This document shows, one piece after another, positions 32,959 to 44,440 of a DNA stretch of 64,000 nucleotides. The position numbers were made by a program, and so were the translations under genes. The notes beneath the pieces were generated by a model. It had not been told where the DNA came from. It made no database searches and saw only the letters and a list, made by a program, of their open reading frames with translations. This DNA comes from Bacillus sp. V3-13 (GTDB lineage: Bacteria > Bacillota > Bacilli > Bacillales > Cytobacillaceae). How positions within the stretch are numbered: position 1 is the first letter of the stretch; every line of letters begins with the position of its first letter. The stretch is from assembly GCF_002860165.1 (NCBI RefSeq), contig NZ_PGUZ01000039.1:1-64000 (forward strand), written 5' to 3'.

Positions 32959-32992
32959 AAAGAGAGGAATTATTTCCTCTCTTTATTTTTTT
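32959..32992 (+). terminator. Terminator after module copy B
   Basis: AAAGAGAGGAA pairs with TTCCTCTCTTT and is followed by ATTTTTTT; mirror of 28021-28051. Confidence 0.85.
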
Positions 32993-33007
32993 GAGAAGGT
33001 GGTGTGA

Positions 33008-33556
33008 ATGATAATCGAGCTGGTTAATGAATTGGAAAGTAAGTTAAAGCTTTTGGAGCACGAAAGCGAAACATTCAAGGAGAGGATCAGAGAATTATTA
33101 ATCGAAAAAAGTTCATCAGGAAAGCGCCCTTTACCATATTTTAGTTATTCCATTATTTTAGATAACAAATTAAACGGGAAGCATACCATTTTCGGGAATT
33201 TTAATTTTACAAATCACTCCCCATACCCCCTATATCATCCTAAATTCGTACTTAAAATAAAATCGGATCATGCCTTTGACTTTTCGGGAAAATACATGAT
33301 GCCAAATCAGCACATAAAGGTCGAAAATTTTCAATGGAAACTTGTTGAGAATAAAAACGAAAATGAGGCAATGGAATATTGGTTTGCACCCATTGCTGCA
33401 GAAAAAATTGATCCGGAACAGACTTTGTCTTTTCCCAACTTTCAGATCCGATTTCAGAATGAAGCTACAGGCTACATAAATGTTGAAGGATATGTTCACT
33501 GCAGGGATGTAGACGAAGGAATACCGTCTTTGAATTCGATCAATATAAGTTTCTAA
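33008..33556 (+). CDS. Protein with N-terminal coiled coil and beta-rich domain, unknown
   Basis: A 182-residue protein. Residues 1-35 form a helical segment (LVNELESKLKLLEHESETFK); residues 40-182 look like an all-beta domain (YSIILDNKLNGKHTIFGNFN, NHSPYPLYHPKFVLKI, YINVEGYVHCRDVDEG). GAAGGTGGTGTGA precedes ATG 33008. It is followed after 11 bases by another unknown gene, forming a pair. Possibly a structural or attachment protein of the same surface layer. Not recognised. Confidence 0.7.
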   Translation: MIIELVNELESKLKLLEHESETFKERIRELLIEKSSSGKRPLPYFSYSIILDNKLNGKHTIFGNFNFTNHSPYPLYHPKFVLKIKSDHAFDFSGKYMMPNQHIKVENFQWKLVENKNENEAMEYWFAPIAAEKIDPEQTLSFPNFQIRFQNEATGYINVEGYVHCRDVDEGIPSLNSINISF

Positions 33557-33567
33557 GGAGGGATATT

Positions 33568-33894
33568 TTGTTTTCTTCTGATAATGAAGAAATAAAGAAT
33601 CTCATCGAAACGATGCTTAAGCAACAAATTGAAAATGCGAACAAAGAAACTAAAAGCATTCCCACTGGACAGATGGTTATTAATATAGACAATGGTGGTT
33701 TAGCGACATCCGCATTATTGTATTTACTGTTAAATCACAGCATGTCTACTGAAAATGCTTCTAAACAATCCGCAGAGCATGAGGGACCGATTGTTAAACA
33801 GCTGCAAAGACTGATTCATGATGTTAACCGGTTGCGTCAGGCGAATAAAGGTTTTTATGAGGAGATATTAAATGTCAATGAGCAGCAATCATAA
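33568..33894 (+). CDS. Small protein with helical ends, unknown
   Basis: A 108-residue protein starting at TTG 33568 with AGGAGGG six bases upstream, overlapping the end of the preceding gene. Helical head (IKNLIETMLKQQIENANK), a central hydrophobic stretch GGLATSALLYLLLNHSM too short and polar to be a clear membrane span, and a helical tail (VKQLQRLIHDVNRLRQAN). Co-transcribed with its neighbour. Not recognised. Confidence 0.65.
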   Translation: MFSSDNEEIKNLIETMLKQQIENANKETKSIPTGQMVINIDNGGLATSALLYLLLNHSMSTENASKQSAEHEGPIVKQLQRLIHDVNRLRQANKGFYEEILNVNEQQS

Positions 33895-34042
33895 GCAATA
33901 AGAGTGGATCAGTGGGTGTTTAGGATATGACACTGTTATAAAGCATTGATCTGTGGGAAATAGAAATGGCTGATGTCTTATGCATCCAGCAAATCTTCAG
34001 ATGCAAAAACCAGCTAATAGGAATTAGGGAGGCAGCAATCAT

Positions 34043-34801
34043 ATGGAAAGACCGATCATTTATATAGGTGATAATACCATTTTAACAAAATTAATCTATA
34101 CTCCTGTAATTTATTTAGATCCACGAGATATTGTCCAGGCTCATATTATGTTACATGGTTTTTGGGAGCATGGGCTTACGGCTAACTTTTTTCAAACTGT
34201 TAAACCCGGGATGAAAGTTTTGGATATTGGAGCACATTGCGGTTACTATACTCTTCTAGCAAGTTTATTGACCGGTCCTACAGGAGAAGTGCATGCATTC
34301 GAACCGAACCCGGCCCATTTTACTAATTTAAGGAGAAGTTTGTTAATAAACGGTTACAATCATGCTAACATCCATCAAGTAGGGTTATCGAACAAAAACG
34401 AAGAAGTGATTCTATACGTTCCCGACGGCGGGGGAGCCACCATTATCAATCCGGGATCTGAGTACCAAAAAGAGGTTAAAATGAAAACCGTAGTTTTTTC
34501 AGAATATTTCCCTCCGCAACAAGTTGACGTGATGAAGATTGATATTGATGGATCCGAGCCTCTTATCATGGATGATGTCATAAAAATCGTTGATAAAAGT
34601 GATAACATTCAAATCTTTTTAGAGTACGCACCTACTCTTTGGGTTGGCCATGATCCAAAAATTAGTTTACAAAAGTTCGCTGACCGCGGATTCAATTTTT
34701 ATAAGGTTGCTCATACAGGAGTTCTTGAGCCAACAACTGTTGAAGAAGTAGTTGCATTTGAAGGTCCCCTTCATATCGATTTAAAACTGACAAGAAACTA
34801 A
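34043..34801 (+). CDS. FkbM-family SAM-dependent methyltransferase
   Basis: A 252-residue methyltransferase. Motif I is VLDIGAHCGYYTLLA, the acidic residue of motif II lies in VHAFEPNPAHF and the FkbM signature VDVMKIDIDGSEP follows. FkbM enzymes usually O-methylate sugars or polyketide hydroxyls. In this island a glycan hydroxyl, perhaps of rhamnose, is the likely acceptor. TAGGGAGGC precedes ATG 34043. Confidence 0.85.
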   Translation: MERPIIYIGDNTILTKLIYTPVIYLDPRDIVQAHIMLHGFWEHGLTANFFQTVKPGMKVLDIGAHCGYYTLLASLLTGPTGEVHAFEPNPAHFTNLRRSLLINGYNHANIHQVGLSNKNEEVILYVPDGGGATIINPGSEYQKEVKMKTVVFSEYFPPQQVDVMKIDIDGSEPLIMDDVIKIVDKSDNIQIFLEYAPTLWVGHDPKISLQKFADRGFNFYKVAHTGVLEPTTVEEVVAFEGPLHIDLKLTRN

Positions 34802-34893
34802 AATGGAGTTGGGCTATTATTAAATAGGCAGCAAACGTTATAGGCATTGGAATGTTCGACTTTAACCAATTTTGAATAAAGAGGTCATTGGAT

Positions 34894-35715
34894 ATGTTAC
34901 CTTTTGTTAAAACTAATGTTTTGTTAAACGGAATCAATACGACGTTTTTAACCCACTTAGCTGATATGTACGATGGTTCAGGTTTAAGATCAGGTGTATT
35001 CTGGAGTGATATTTTACATCAATTGTCTGGAGCTATTAAACCAGGGAGTCGTGTTCTTGATGCCGGAGCCAATATTGGCACTACTGCAATATATTTGGCA
35101 AAGGTCCAGCCTGGATCAATCATTTATTGTTTTGAACCTGATCCACTTAATTTTTCCTTGTTAAATATCAATATTGCACTGAACAATGCACAAAATATCC
35201 ACACTTTTAATTATGCTTTAGGAAGTCAGTCGCGATTTATTGACTTTTATCGAAGTGATATAAATTTTGGAGATCACCGAAGTGCAACACCAATATCCCC
35301 TGATCATGCATTAGGAAGTTTTGAACGTTTGCCATATCGGGTTCCAATGGTAACTCCTATTGACTTTTTTGAACAATGTTATCGTGATGAGAAGCCATCC
35401 TATTTTGATTTAATCAAAATCGACACTCAAGGTGCCGATTTTGACATTTTAAAGGCATGTTTACCGATGATTAGTCATGAATCAATTGTTATCATCGAAT
35501 ACTCGCCATATCATTTATTGCAAAAAGGCACTTCCAAAACAGAAATAGAAAATATCCTTAGAAACTTTTCTGAAATCTCCTATATAAACCCTCTTAAAAA
35601 TCCTGCACATGACTCAAACACCAACATAGATCAAATATTAAGCGATTATGATCTATATAGCAAAGAATGGAAATGGTTTTATGATATTGTTCTAAGGAAA
35701 AAAACGAAAAAATAA
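34894..35715 (+). CDS. FkbM-family SAM-dependent methyltransferase
   Basis: A 273-residue second FkbM enzyme. Motif I VLDAGANIGTTAIYLA, motif II YCFEPDPLNF, and DLIKIDTQGADFDIL as the FkbM signature. It differs enough from the previous gene not to be a recent duplicate. ATG 34894 is chosen over TTG 34888 by distance from AAAGAGGTC. Sugar O-methylation inferred. Confidence 0.85.
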   Translation: MLPFVKTNVLLNGINTTFLTHLADMYDGSGLRSGVFWSDILHQLSGAIKPGSRVLDAGANIGTTAIYLAKVQPGSIIYCFEPDPLNFSLLNINIALNNAQNIHTFNYALGSQSRFIDFYRSDINFGDHRSATPISPDHALGSFERLPYRVPMVTPIDFFEQCYRDEKPSYFDLIKIDTQGADFDILKACLPMISHESIVIIEYSPYHLLQKGTSKTEIENILRNFSEISYINPLKNPAHDSNTNIDQILSDYDLYSKEWKWFYDIVLRKKTKK

Positions 35716-35891
35716 TTTATATGCACTCAGATATTAAACCAAATTTTTTGGGGGTTATTTCCGAAACGACATTTTTACAAAGAAATTGACAGCGCCAGTA
35801 CAAGATTTAATGCATATAACAGAGATAGAGTAACCTGAAAAAAATATAAACCGTTAAGTCGGATAAAACTCCATCAAGGGGAGTTGGTTCT

Positions 35892-36491
35892 ATGAGAATG
35901 GATAAAGACAGCTTTGAAAAATTGTTCAGCAGGATTGATAATAGTTTCGTCGGCAGTGAATCGGTTGCATATGATTATCAGAAAAAATATGTTCGCTATT
36001 ATCTGGGAAAAAAACCAGTTCTCGATGTTGCTTGCGGTCAAGGATCTTTTCTGCGGGCTGCAAGTGAACTGGGAATCGACATTCTTGGGCTTGATATGGA
36101 AGAGGATTTAGTAAACTCATGTACGGAAAAAGGCTTCAATGCCAGGAAGGGAAATGTATTTGAATTTCTAGATCAGCCGACGAATAAGGAAGCATTTGAA
36201 GGAATATTTAATGCACACTTAATTGAGCACTTCGACAGCAGGAGGGCAATTGAATTATTAGTTCTATTTTATGAATCCCTAAAAAAGGGTGGAATCGTTA
36301 CGATCATTACGCCGAATTTTGCTGCACAACATGTCCACGAGAACGTTTTCTGGCTTAGCTCTTCGCATGTGAGACCATATCCATTAATGTGGCTCGGAAA
36401 TGCTTTTGCACAAATTGGCTTTGATATACTCGATGGCGGTTTGGACGCAGATGTAGGCGACACTTTTATAGTAGGTGTGAAGCCTAATTAG
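35892..36491 (+). CDS. Class I SAM-dependent methyltransferase
   Basis: A 199-residue methyltransferase (Methyltransf_11/23 type). VLDVACGQGSFLRAA is motif I, DILGLDMEEDLV motif II, NAHLIEHFDS and LKKGGIVTIITPN the later motifs. The N-terminal SVAYDYQKKYVRYY stretch resembles methyltransferases in surface-glycan clusters. AGGGGAG precedes ATG 35892. Confidence 0.82.
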   Translation: MRMDKDSFEKLFSRIDNSFVGSESVAYDYQKKYVRYYLGKKPVLDVACGQGSFLRAASELGIDILGLDMEEDLVNSCTEKGFNARKGNVFEFLDQPTNKEAFEGIFNAHLIEHFDSRRAIELLVLFYESLKKGGIVTIITPNFAAQHVHENVFWLSSSHVRPYPLMWLGNAFAQIGFDILDGGLDADVGDTFIVGVKPN

Positions 36492-36809
36492 ACAAAGCAG
36501 CCCCAGACACTATTCGATCCACAGCTTAAATATTTACAATATATTGGAATGAATTTCATAAAGCAATTCTTTAATTGAAAAACGAACAGTTATTTAAAAT
36601 TAAAATATTATTATTCGTTTCCTACGGCATACTCCTGTTTATTTAGACAATTTCATTCGTTTTTCGGTCTGGCTTATTACATTGTGAAATTTACTCTATT
36701 GATATTAGAAAAGGTTCCACTCTAAATAAATGGATTTTAAGTTCCATTCACAACATTTTACGCATAGATAAATACAGAAACAAAGAATGATTTTGGAAAA
36801 TACGATGAG
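36492..36809. other. Intergenic stretch, nothing recognised
   Basis: 318 very AT-rich bases between two methyltransferase genes. No open frame with a ribosome binding site and no strong hairpin. Confidence 0.5.
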
Positions 36810-36818
36810 GTGATTGTA

Positions 36819-37616
36819 TTGTTAATATCCCAGCTATGTAAAGAAAAGCATTTTAATGAAGAATGGTTCTTAAACTGCTGTGAAGAACTTCAAATACCTG
36901 TTCATTATCACAGAAAGCTATGGGAATGGTGTTTTATAACACAAGCATTATCTGAAAGGGGTATGCTTAAGGAAGGTAAAAAAGGGCTTGGATTTGGAGT
37001 AGGGAAAGAACCATTGGTTTCTTTTTTTGCATCACATGGTTGTGAAGTAGTCGCCACAGACATAGATTATCAGATTGCCAAACTTTTAGGATGGGTTGAT
37101 TCCAATCAACATTCTAATAATCTTGAAGACTTGAATGAACGAAAATTATGTGACCCGGAGCAATTTCGCAGGCTTGTCACTTTTGAGTTTATGGATATGA
37201 ATGAAATTGATCAAAAACATAGCAATAAATATGATTTTACATGGTCTTCCTGCTCATTTGAACATTTAGGAACAATTGAACGAAGCAAACGATTCATTAT
37301 GAACCAGATGCACTGCCTCAAACCTGGAGGTGTAGCTGTTCACACCACCGAGTTTAATTTATCTTCAAATGAACATACGATTGAATCCGGAGCTACAGTT
37401 ATTCTTAGAAAGAAAGACATTGAATCGTTAGTAAATGAGTTAAGGGAAGATGGCCATTCAATCGAAGTTGATTATACCGCCGGTACAGGAAACATTGAAA
37501 GTTTTGTTGATGTTCCACCTTATACGAGTGAAATTCATTTAAGGTTGCTGCTCGAACAATATGTATCAACCTCTATCGGTCTGATTATTCAAAAGAATAA
37601 TTCACAGAGTCTATGA
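36819..37616 (+). CDS. SAM-dependent methyltransferase
   Basis: A 265-residue methyltransferase. GLGFGVGKEPLVSFFA is motif I, VVATDIDYQ the acidic loop, FTWSSCSFEHLG the motif IV region and HCLKPGGVAVHTTEF motif V-VI. TTG 36819 after GAGGTGATTG fits best; GTG 36810 is an alternative. It contains an extra C-terminal region with several His and Glu. Acceptor unknown, glycan-related by context. Confidence 0.78.
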   Translation: MLISQLCKEKHFNEEWFLNCCEELQIPVHYHRKLWEWCFITQALSERGMLKEGKKGLGFGVGKEPLVSFFASHGCEVVATDIDYQIAKLLGWVDSNQHSNNLEDLNERKLCDPEQFRRLVTFEFMDMNEIDQKHSNKYDFTWSSCSFEHLGTIERSKRFIMNQMHCLKPGGVAVHTTEFNLSSNEHTIESGATVILRKKDIESLVNELREDGHSIEVDYTAGTGNIESFVDVPPYTSEIHLRLLLEQYVSTSIGLIIQKNNSQSL

Positions 37617-37688
37617 TTGAAACAGCAATTCGAAGAGAAGAAAATGTATCATCATACCCACATAAATGGTTTTTTGAGAGGTGTTAAA

Positions 37689-38774
37689 TTGAATATAGCT
37701 TTTGATACTTTTTACACTTCATCCGCTTCAAATTTTAGGGGAATTGGAAACTATACCAGAAATATGATCGAAAATATTATGCGGCTTAATAAGACCCATT
37801 CAATGTTTTTCTTTTCACCTGATCCTTACCAAGATACCTCTGTTCAAATAAACAAACTACAATCATTTCTAACTAATAATTCCATCGATCTTTATCATGT
37901 AACGAGTCCGGTTGAATATTTATTCAATCATAATGAGCTGCTTAACCGCGAATGGTTTGGAGATATAAAATTGGCTGTTACATTTTACGATATCATTCCC
38001 TGGATCTATCCTGAAATTTATTTAAGTGACCCGATTTTCAAAAACAGGTTTTTGCATATTATGGATTTTATCAAAAACTCCGATATCATATTTGCTATAT
38101 CTGAGACGACCAAAAGAGACGGGGTTAAATATTTTGATATGGATTCTGGCAAAATCTTTGTGATATACGGTGGCATTGACCGACAATTTTTTCAAAAAAA
38201 TAACGATTCGGCCGTGAACCTTAAATACCAGATAACCCAGCCATATATTCTTTTTATCGGAGGCATGGAATTTAGAAAAAATCTGGAACGTATCCTTCAT
38301 GCTTTTGCGAAAATAAATCACAAACTGGAAACTCAACATCAATTTGTCATGACCGGTTTCTTTTCAGAAATTGAAAAACAGAAAATTCAGCAGATTGCAT
38401 TGGCACAGGGATTTGAAAGTCAATTAATATTTACCGGGTATGTGCCAAAAGACGATCTTATTAACCTGTACAGCCAATCGAGTCTGTTCGTATTTCCATC
38501 ACTTTATGAGGGATTGGGTTTACCGATTATAGAGGCGATGGCTTGTGGTGCCCCGGTTCTCACGTCAAACACATCGGCGCTTAATGAGATAGCTAATGAC
38601 GCGTGCTATAAAGTAAATCCCGAAAGTATTGAAGAAATTTCGGAGGGTATTTTTAATATGCTGACAAATCCGGAATTACTGAACAAATATAAACATGCAG
38701 GACCTAAACTTGCTGCAAAATTTAATTGGGAAAATGTTGCCTTAGAGGTGTTAAATGTATATAACAGCAAGTAA
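37689..38774 (+). CDS. Glycosyltransferase family 4 (GT-B)
   Basis: A 361-residue retaining GT-B enzyme. N-terminal domain with FDTFYTSSAS and RGIGNYTRNM; C-terminal nucleotide-sugar domain with GGMEFRKNLERIL and the EX7E motif EGLGLPIIE. TTG 37689 with AGAGGTG is preferred because the protein then aligns from its first residue with the paralogue at 44441; the frame is open to 37617 without a good site. Probably a mannosyl- or rhamnosyltransferase using the GDP sugars made in this island. Confidence 0.85.
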   Translation: MNIAFDTFYTSSASNFRGIGNYTRNMIENIMRLNKTHSMFFFSPDPYQDTSVQINKLQSFLTNNSIDLYHVTSPVEYLFNHNELLNREWFGDIKLAVTFYDIIPWIYPEIYLSDPIFKNRFLHIMDFIKNSDIIFAISETTKRDGVKYFDMDSGKIFVIYGGIDRQFFQKNNDSAVNLKYQITQPYILFIGGMEFRKNLERILHAFAKINHKLETQHQFVMTGFFSEIEKQKIQQIALAQGFESQLIFTGYVPKDDLINLYSQSSLFVFPSLYEGLGLPIIEAMACGAPVLTSNTSALNEIANDACYKVNPESIEEISEGIFNMLTNPELLNKYKHAGPKLAAKFNWENVALEVLNVYNSK

Positions 38775-38834
38775 GTAAAACAGTAAGTTTCAACTGAAGA
38801 ATACATGAAATCACAAAACAGGGAGGAGTAGGAT

Positions 38835-39956
38835 TTGCCACTTCCAACTGGAGTTTTTTGGGCAGGATACGTATTTGATAGAGGTGGCTATGGTACTGTA
38901 TCCAGGAACTATCTAAAAATGTTGAAGGCTTTAAATATTCCAGTGCATATCCATAATCTCGGCGAAATTCATAAGGAAGTAGGGGAAGATGATCGGGACC
39001 TAATTGGAAATATCCATCGCCCGATTTCTGAGTTAGGGACAGATCCGGTTATGGTCATCCACAGTACTCCGGATGATTTTGCGCGTTTTAATGGAACAGG
39101 ATTCAACAAAAAAATAGGTATCACTATTTTTGAAACCGATAAAATTCCGGATTACTGGGTTGGTTTATGTAACCAAATGGACGAAATATGGGTACCGTCT
39201 GCCTTTAATTATCGTACGTTTACTAAGTCAGGAGTCGATGAAAAAAAGGTTATCGTTATGCCATATGGAATCGACGTGGAGAAATACAATAAGAATTTTA
39301 AGCCCTTTGCTTTTTCAACAACTCCTAAGCAATTTACGTTTTTATATGCATGCCAATTCGATTTTAGAAAAGGTTTTGATTTATTGATTAAAAGCTTTTG
39401 TGAAGAATTTACGGATGAAGACGAAGTGTCTCTTATTATTAAAACATATGTACATGGAAGTGATTTTGATGCCGAAGCAATCATCCGTTCCTATATTCCA
39501 ATTAAAAATAACATTCCAAGCATATTTATAATAAATGAAAAAATGTCAGAAAATGAATTACTATCTTTATATTCCAGTTGCTCTTGTTATATTTCAACAG
39601 ACAGAGCTTGTGGATGGGGAATGCCGCAGATGGAAATGATGGCTATGGGGAAACCAGTGATATCAATCAACTGGAGTGGTTCTACCGAATTTATGAATGA
39701 GGAAAATACTTTTCTTATTCAACCATTGGACGAATTGGAGCCAGTGGATATAAACCTTATGCTAAGTCGCCCGCAATTATACTTTGATCACAAATGGGCA
39801 AAAGTGCCGATGGAAAATGTCAGAAAAGCAATGAGAGATGCTTATTACAATAAAGAAAAAAGGCTAAAAATTGCCCAAAATGCGAAAGAAATGATTGATC
39901 AGAAATACTCAATAACTGAAATGGCGAAAATAATGAAACAGAATCTAACATTATAG
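38835..39956 (+). CDS. Glycosyltransferase family 4 (GT-B)
   Basis: A 373-residue enzyme starting at TTG 38835 with GGGAGGAG six bases upstream. N-terminus GVFWAGYVFDRGGYGTVSR, middle VMPYGIDVEKYNKNF and FRKGFDLLIKSF, and the C-terminal GWGMPQMEMMAMGKPVIS replacing the classic EX7E pattern. Related to the glycosyltransferase at 41273. Donor and acceptor unknown. Confidence 0.82.
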   Translation: MPLPTGVFWAGYVFDRGGYGTVSRNYLKMLKALNIPVHIHNLGEIHKEVGEDDRDLIGNIHRPISELGTDPVMVIHSTPDDFARFNGTGFNKKIGITIFETDKIPDYWVGLCNQMDEIWVPSAFNYRTFTKSGVDEKKVIVMPYGIDVEKYNKNFKPFAFSTTPKQFTFLYACQFDFRKGFDLLIKSFCEEFTDEDEVSLIIKTYVHGSDFDAEAIIRSYIPIKNNIPSIFIINEKMSENELLSLYSSCSCYISTDRACGWGMPQMEMMAMGKPVISINWSGSTEFMNEENTFLIQPLDELEPVDINLMLSRPQLYFDHKWAKVPMENVRKAMRDAYYNKEKRLKIAQNAKEMIDQKYSITEMAKIMKQNLTL

Positions 39957-40056
39957 TTGCTTCATTTCTTAAAGATCTATTCACCAATACGAAGCTTAAG
40001 CATATAATTTTGTGGAAATGGAAGCGAATTAGAATTTATCACGGAGGGTTAGTGTT

Positions 40057-41193
40057 ATGAGTCTCTTCTCTACAGCAAATTTTAGTGATTCTTTTTTTTT
40101 TAACGATAAAAAGTTTCGTTATAACAAAATTCCCATTAATAATATTTCCGAGAGGGCAATAGAAGTACCAATTGGCTTGGACTTTCTTGAAAAAAATAAA
40201 ACGGGGCGAATATTAGAGGTCGGGCATGTCCTATCCAGTTATGAAACTGCCGCAAACATAGTACAAAGAGATATTCTTGATAAATTTGAAGTGGCTGCAA
40301 ACGTTCTAAACTTAGATTTAATGGATTATCAGCCGGAGGATAAATACGATGCCATTATTTCACTTTCAACTGTAGAGCATATTGGACAATCAACAGATCC
40401 AACCGGAGCTTACGGGGAATCCAGTCAACTGAAAGACCATGAAGCACCTTTAAAAGCGATCGTAAAAATTTACAATTTATTAAAAGTGAATGGAAAGGCA
40501 TTCATTTCAGTACCGTTTGGATGCTTATCCGATCTTGGATGGCTTATACAGTTTGGAGATCAGTACCTGCAATTGTTGTTTACAAAATATCTACTGCCTG
40601 AAAATGAGGTGAAGTTATCATTTTTCAAAAAGGTTGATATGGAACTAACACTAAATAATCCAAGACAAATCTGGGAACAGTGTTCCAAGGAAGAGCTTTC
40701 CGATACGCGCTTTAATCAACCCTTTCCTTTTGCGAATGGAATTGCCTTTATCGAAATATACCGAAATTCAGCAGCGGATTATCCAATTGAAAACGGAATG
40801 AAAGAAGAATTGATTTATCAACCTGATGGGTTAATCAATAATCTATATTTCAGCAATTTCTTTTTTGGAAGTGTTTATGACACCAATGGGTGGTTTCATA
40901 CCAAAAATCCAACTTGGTTATTCTTTGGACCTTATATAACTTTACCGGCAGGTAAATATGAGCTAAGGGCAAAGCTGGAAGTAGAACCCGGGGGCAATTT
41001 CATACTGGATATGATAAATAATGCTGAAGGTAATACATTATTAAAATACGAATTTCAAACTACAAGTGATTATAAAAAACAAATTATGATTGAAAAGGAT
41101 TTAGAAAATGTTCAAATACGGCTTTTATCTGATTCTACTAATTTTTCAAAAATCAGAGTACCGATTTTATGTTTGAATCGAATTGAAAAATGA
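40057..41193 (+). CDS. Methyltransferase-like protein with C-terminal beta domain
   Basis: A 378-residue protein in two parts. Residues 1-245 resemble a SAM methyltransferase (ILEVGHVLSSYETAAN as motif I, YDAIISLSTVEHIGQS as motif IV, LKVNGKAFISVPFG late). Residues 260-378 form a separate beta-rich domain (WFHTKNPTWLFFGPYITLPAG, YELRAKLEVEPGGNFILDM), which looks like the carbohydrate-binding domains attached to glycan-modifying enzymes. CGGAGGG precedes ATG 40057. Confidence 0.72.
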   Translation: MSLFSTANFSDSFFFNDKKFRYNKIPINNISERAIEVPIGLDFLEKNKTGRILEVGHVLSSYETAANIVQRDILDKFEVAANVLNLDLMDYQPEDKYDAIISLSTVEHIGQSTDPTGAYGESSQLKDHEAPLKAIVKIYNLLKVNGKAFISVPFGCLSDLGWLIQFGDQYLQLLFTKYLLPENEVKLSFFKKVDMELTLNNPRQIWEQCSKEELSDTRFNQPFPFANGIAFIEIYRNSAADYPIENGMKEELIYQPDGLINNLYFSNFFFGSVYDTNGWFHTKNPTWLFFGPYITLPAGKYELRAKLEVEPGGNFILDMINNAEGNTLLKYEFQTTSDYKKQIMIEKDLENVQIRLLSDSTNFSKIRVPILCLNRIEK

Positions 41194-41272
41194 AATTTTA
41201 TTCAGCTTCCTGTGGAAGTGCATAAAAAAATGTGATGTACTCCTTGGTTAATTTGAAAATGGGGGGAGCCGA

Positions 41273-42385
41273 ATGTCCGGCGGTGTGAACTTATTCGGAT
41301 ATATTAGAGCAGAATTGGGTGTAGGAGAATCTTGTCGTTTAGCAGCAAACTCAATGGAAAACGCCGATATTCCATTTGGCATCATGAACTACCCGATATG
41401 TGCAGCTAGACAAGAAGATTTGACGTGGGTCCACAAAGAAATAAAAGAACCCCTTTTCAATACCAATATATTTCATATTAATGCCGACCAGCTGGAAATC
41501 GCCTTTCGCTACGATATTATAAAGCGACGATTTTTAGAAAACCGCTATAACATTGCAGTATGGCATTGGGAACTTCCAGAATTTCCGGATGAGTTTGCTG
41601 CAAGTTTTAACATGATAGATGAAGTATGGGCACCATCTACGTTTATCTTTGACTCCATTTCGAAAAAATCCCCGGTTCCCGTTGTAAAAATCCCTCATGG
41701 ATTAAGTGTCCATGCTTCTCAAACCATTGGCCGCAAATATTTTATGCTGCCCGATAATCAATTTCTTTTTCTTATGATGTATGATCCAAACAGCTCGCAA
41801 ACCAGAAAGAATCCCCTTGGGGTGATTTCCGCCTTTAAATTAGCCTTTAAAAAAAATGATTCCTCTGCAGGACTTATCATCAAGATCAACAACAATCAAA
41901 TCGATCGATCTGCAGAGCTGGAGCAATTAAAGAACGAAATAGCCGGTTATAAAAATATTTATATCATTGATAAAGTAATGAATCGTAATGAAATCAATGC
42001 ATTGATGAATGTAACGAATTGTCTGGTTTCCCTCCATCGCTCAGAAGGATTCGGGTTGCCTTTAGCCGAAGCAATGGCTTGCGGAAAACCCGTAATTGCA
42101 ACCGGGTGGTCGGGGAATTTGGAATTTATGAACGAAAGGAATTCCTGTCTGGTGCGCTATCACCTGGAGAGGGTCGGGCAAGACTGGGGACCTTATAAAG
42201 CAGAGCAATTCTGGGCTGATCCCGATATTGAACATGCAGCTTATTACATGAAAAAAGTGGTTGGGGAGCCGGTATGGTGCAGGGAAATGGCTGCACGAGG
42301 AAAGGAAACGATAGAAAAACATTTTTCACCGAAAAAGTCCGGGCAATTAATGAAGAGCCGTCTGAATGAGCTGAATCTCCTTTAA
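41273..42385 (+). CDS. Glycosyltransferase family 4 (GT-B)
   Basis: A 370-residue enzyme with N-terminal GVNLFGYIRAELGVGESCR, the central VWHWELPEFPDEF and DEVWAPSTFI blocks, and the EX7E motif EGFGLPLAE in the donor domain followed by TGWSGNLEFMN. GGGGGGAGCCGA precedes ATG 41273. Enzymes with the LFGYIRAELGVGE start are common in capsular and glycoprotein clusters. Confidence 0.85.
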   Translation: MSGGVNLFGYIRAELGVGESCRLAANSMENADIPFGIMNYPICAARQEDLTWVHKEIKEPLFNTNIFHINADQLEIAFRYDIIKRRFLENRYNIAVWHWELPEFPDEFAASFNMIDEVWAPSTFIFDSISKKSPVPVVKIPHGLSVHASQTIGRKYFMLPDNQFLFLMMYDPNSSQTRKNPLGVISAFKLAFKKNDSSAGLIIKINNNQIDRSAELEQLKNEIAGYKNIYIIDKVMNRNEINALMNVTNCLVSLHRSEGFGLPLAEAMACGKPVIATGWSGNLEFMNERNSCLVRYHLERVGQDWGPYKAEQFWADPDIEHAAYYMKKVVGEPVWCREMAARGKETIEKHFSPKKSGQLMKSRLNELNLL

Positions 42386-42393
42386 CTTATTAA

Positions 42394-44345
<1,952 letters not shown>

Positions 44346-44346
44346 C

Positions 44347-44380
44347 AGGGTCCAGCAATAAAAGGACCTTCTTTTTATTT
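44347..44380 (+). terminator. Terminator after rmd
   Basis: AGGGTCC pairs with GGACCTT around a ten-base loop, then CTTTTTATTT. Confidence 0.7.
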
Positions 44381-44440
44381 GTGTGACACTATCTGGAAAA
44401 TTCATATCATATATCAATCAAACAAAAGGAGGAACATATT

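Larger units (their letters stand above)
30480..32992 (-). repeat. Right arm of the 5-kb interrupted palindrome
   Basis: Reverse-order copy of 28021-30150, with one local change: the Asp/Tyr/Lys-rich gene is duplicated in tandem (30554 and 30883). Hairpins, control regions and both larger genes are kept. Confidence 0.85.
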
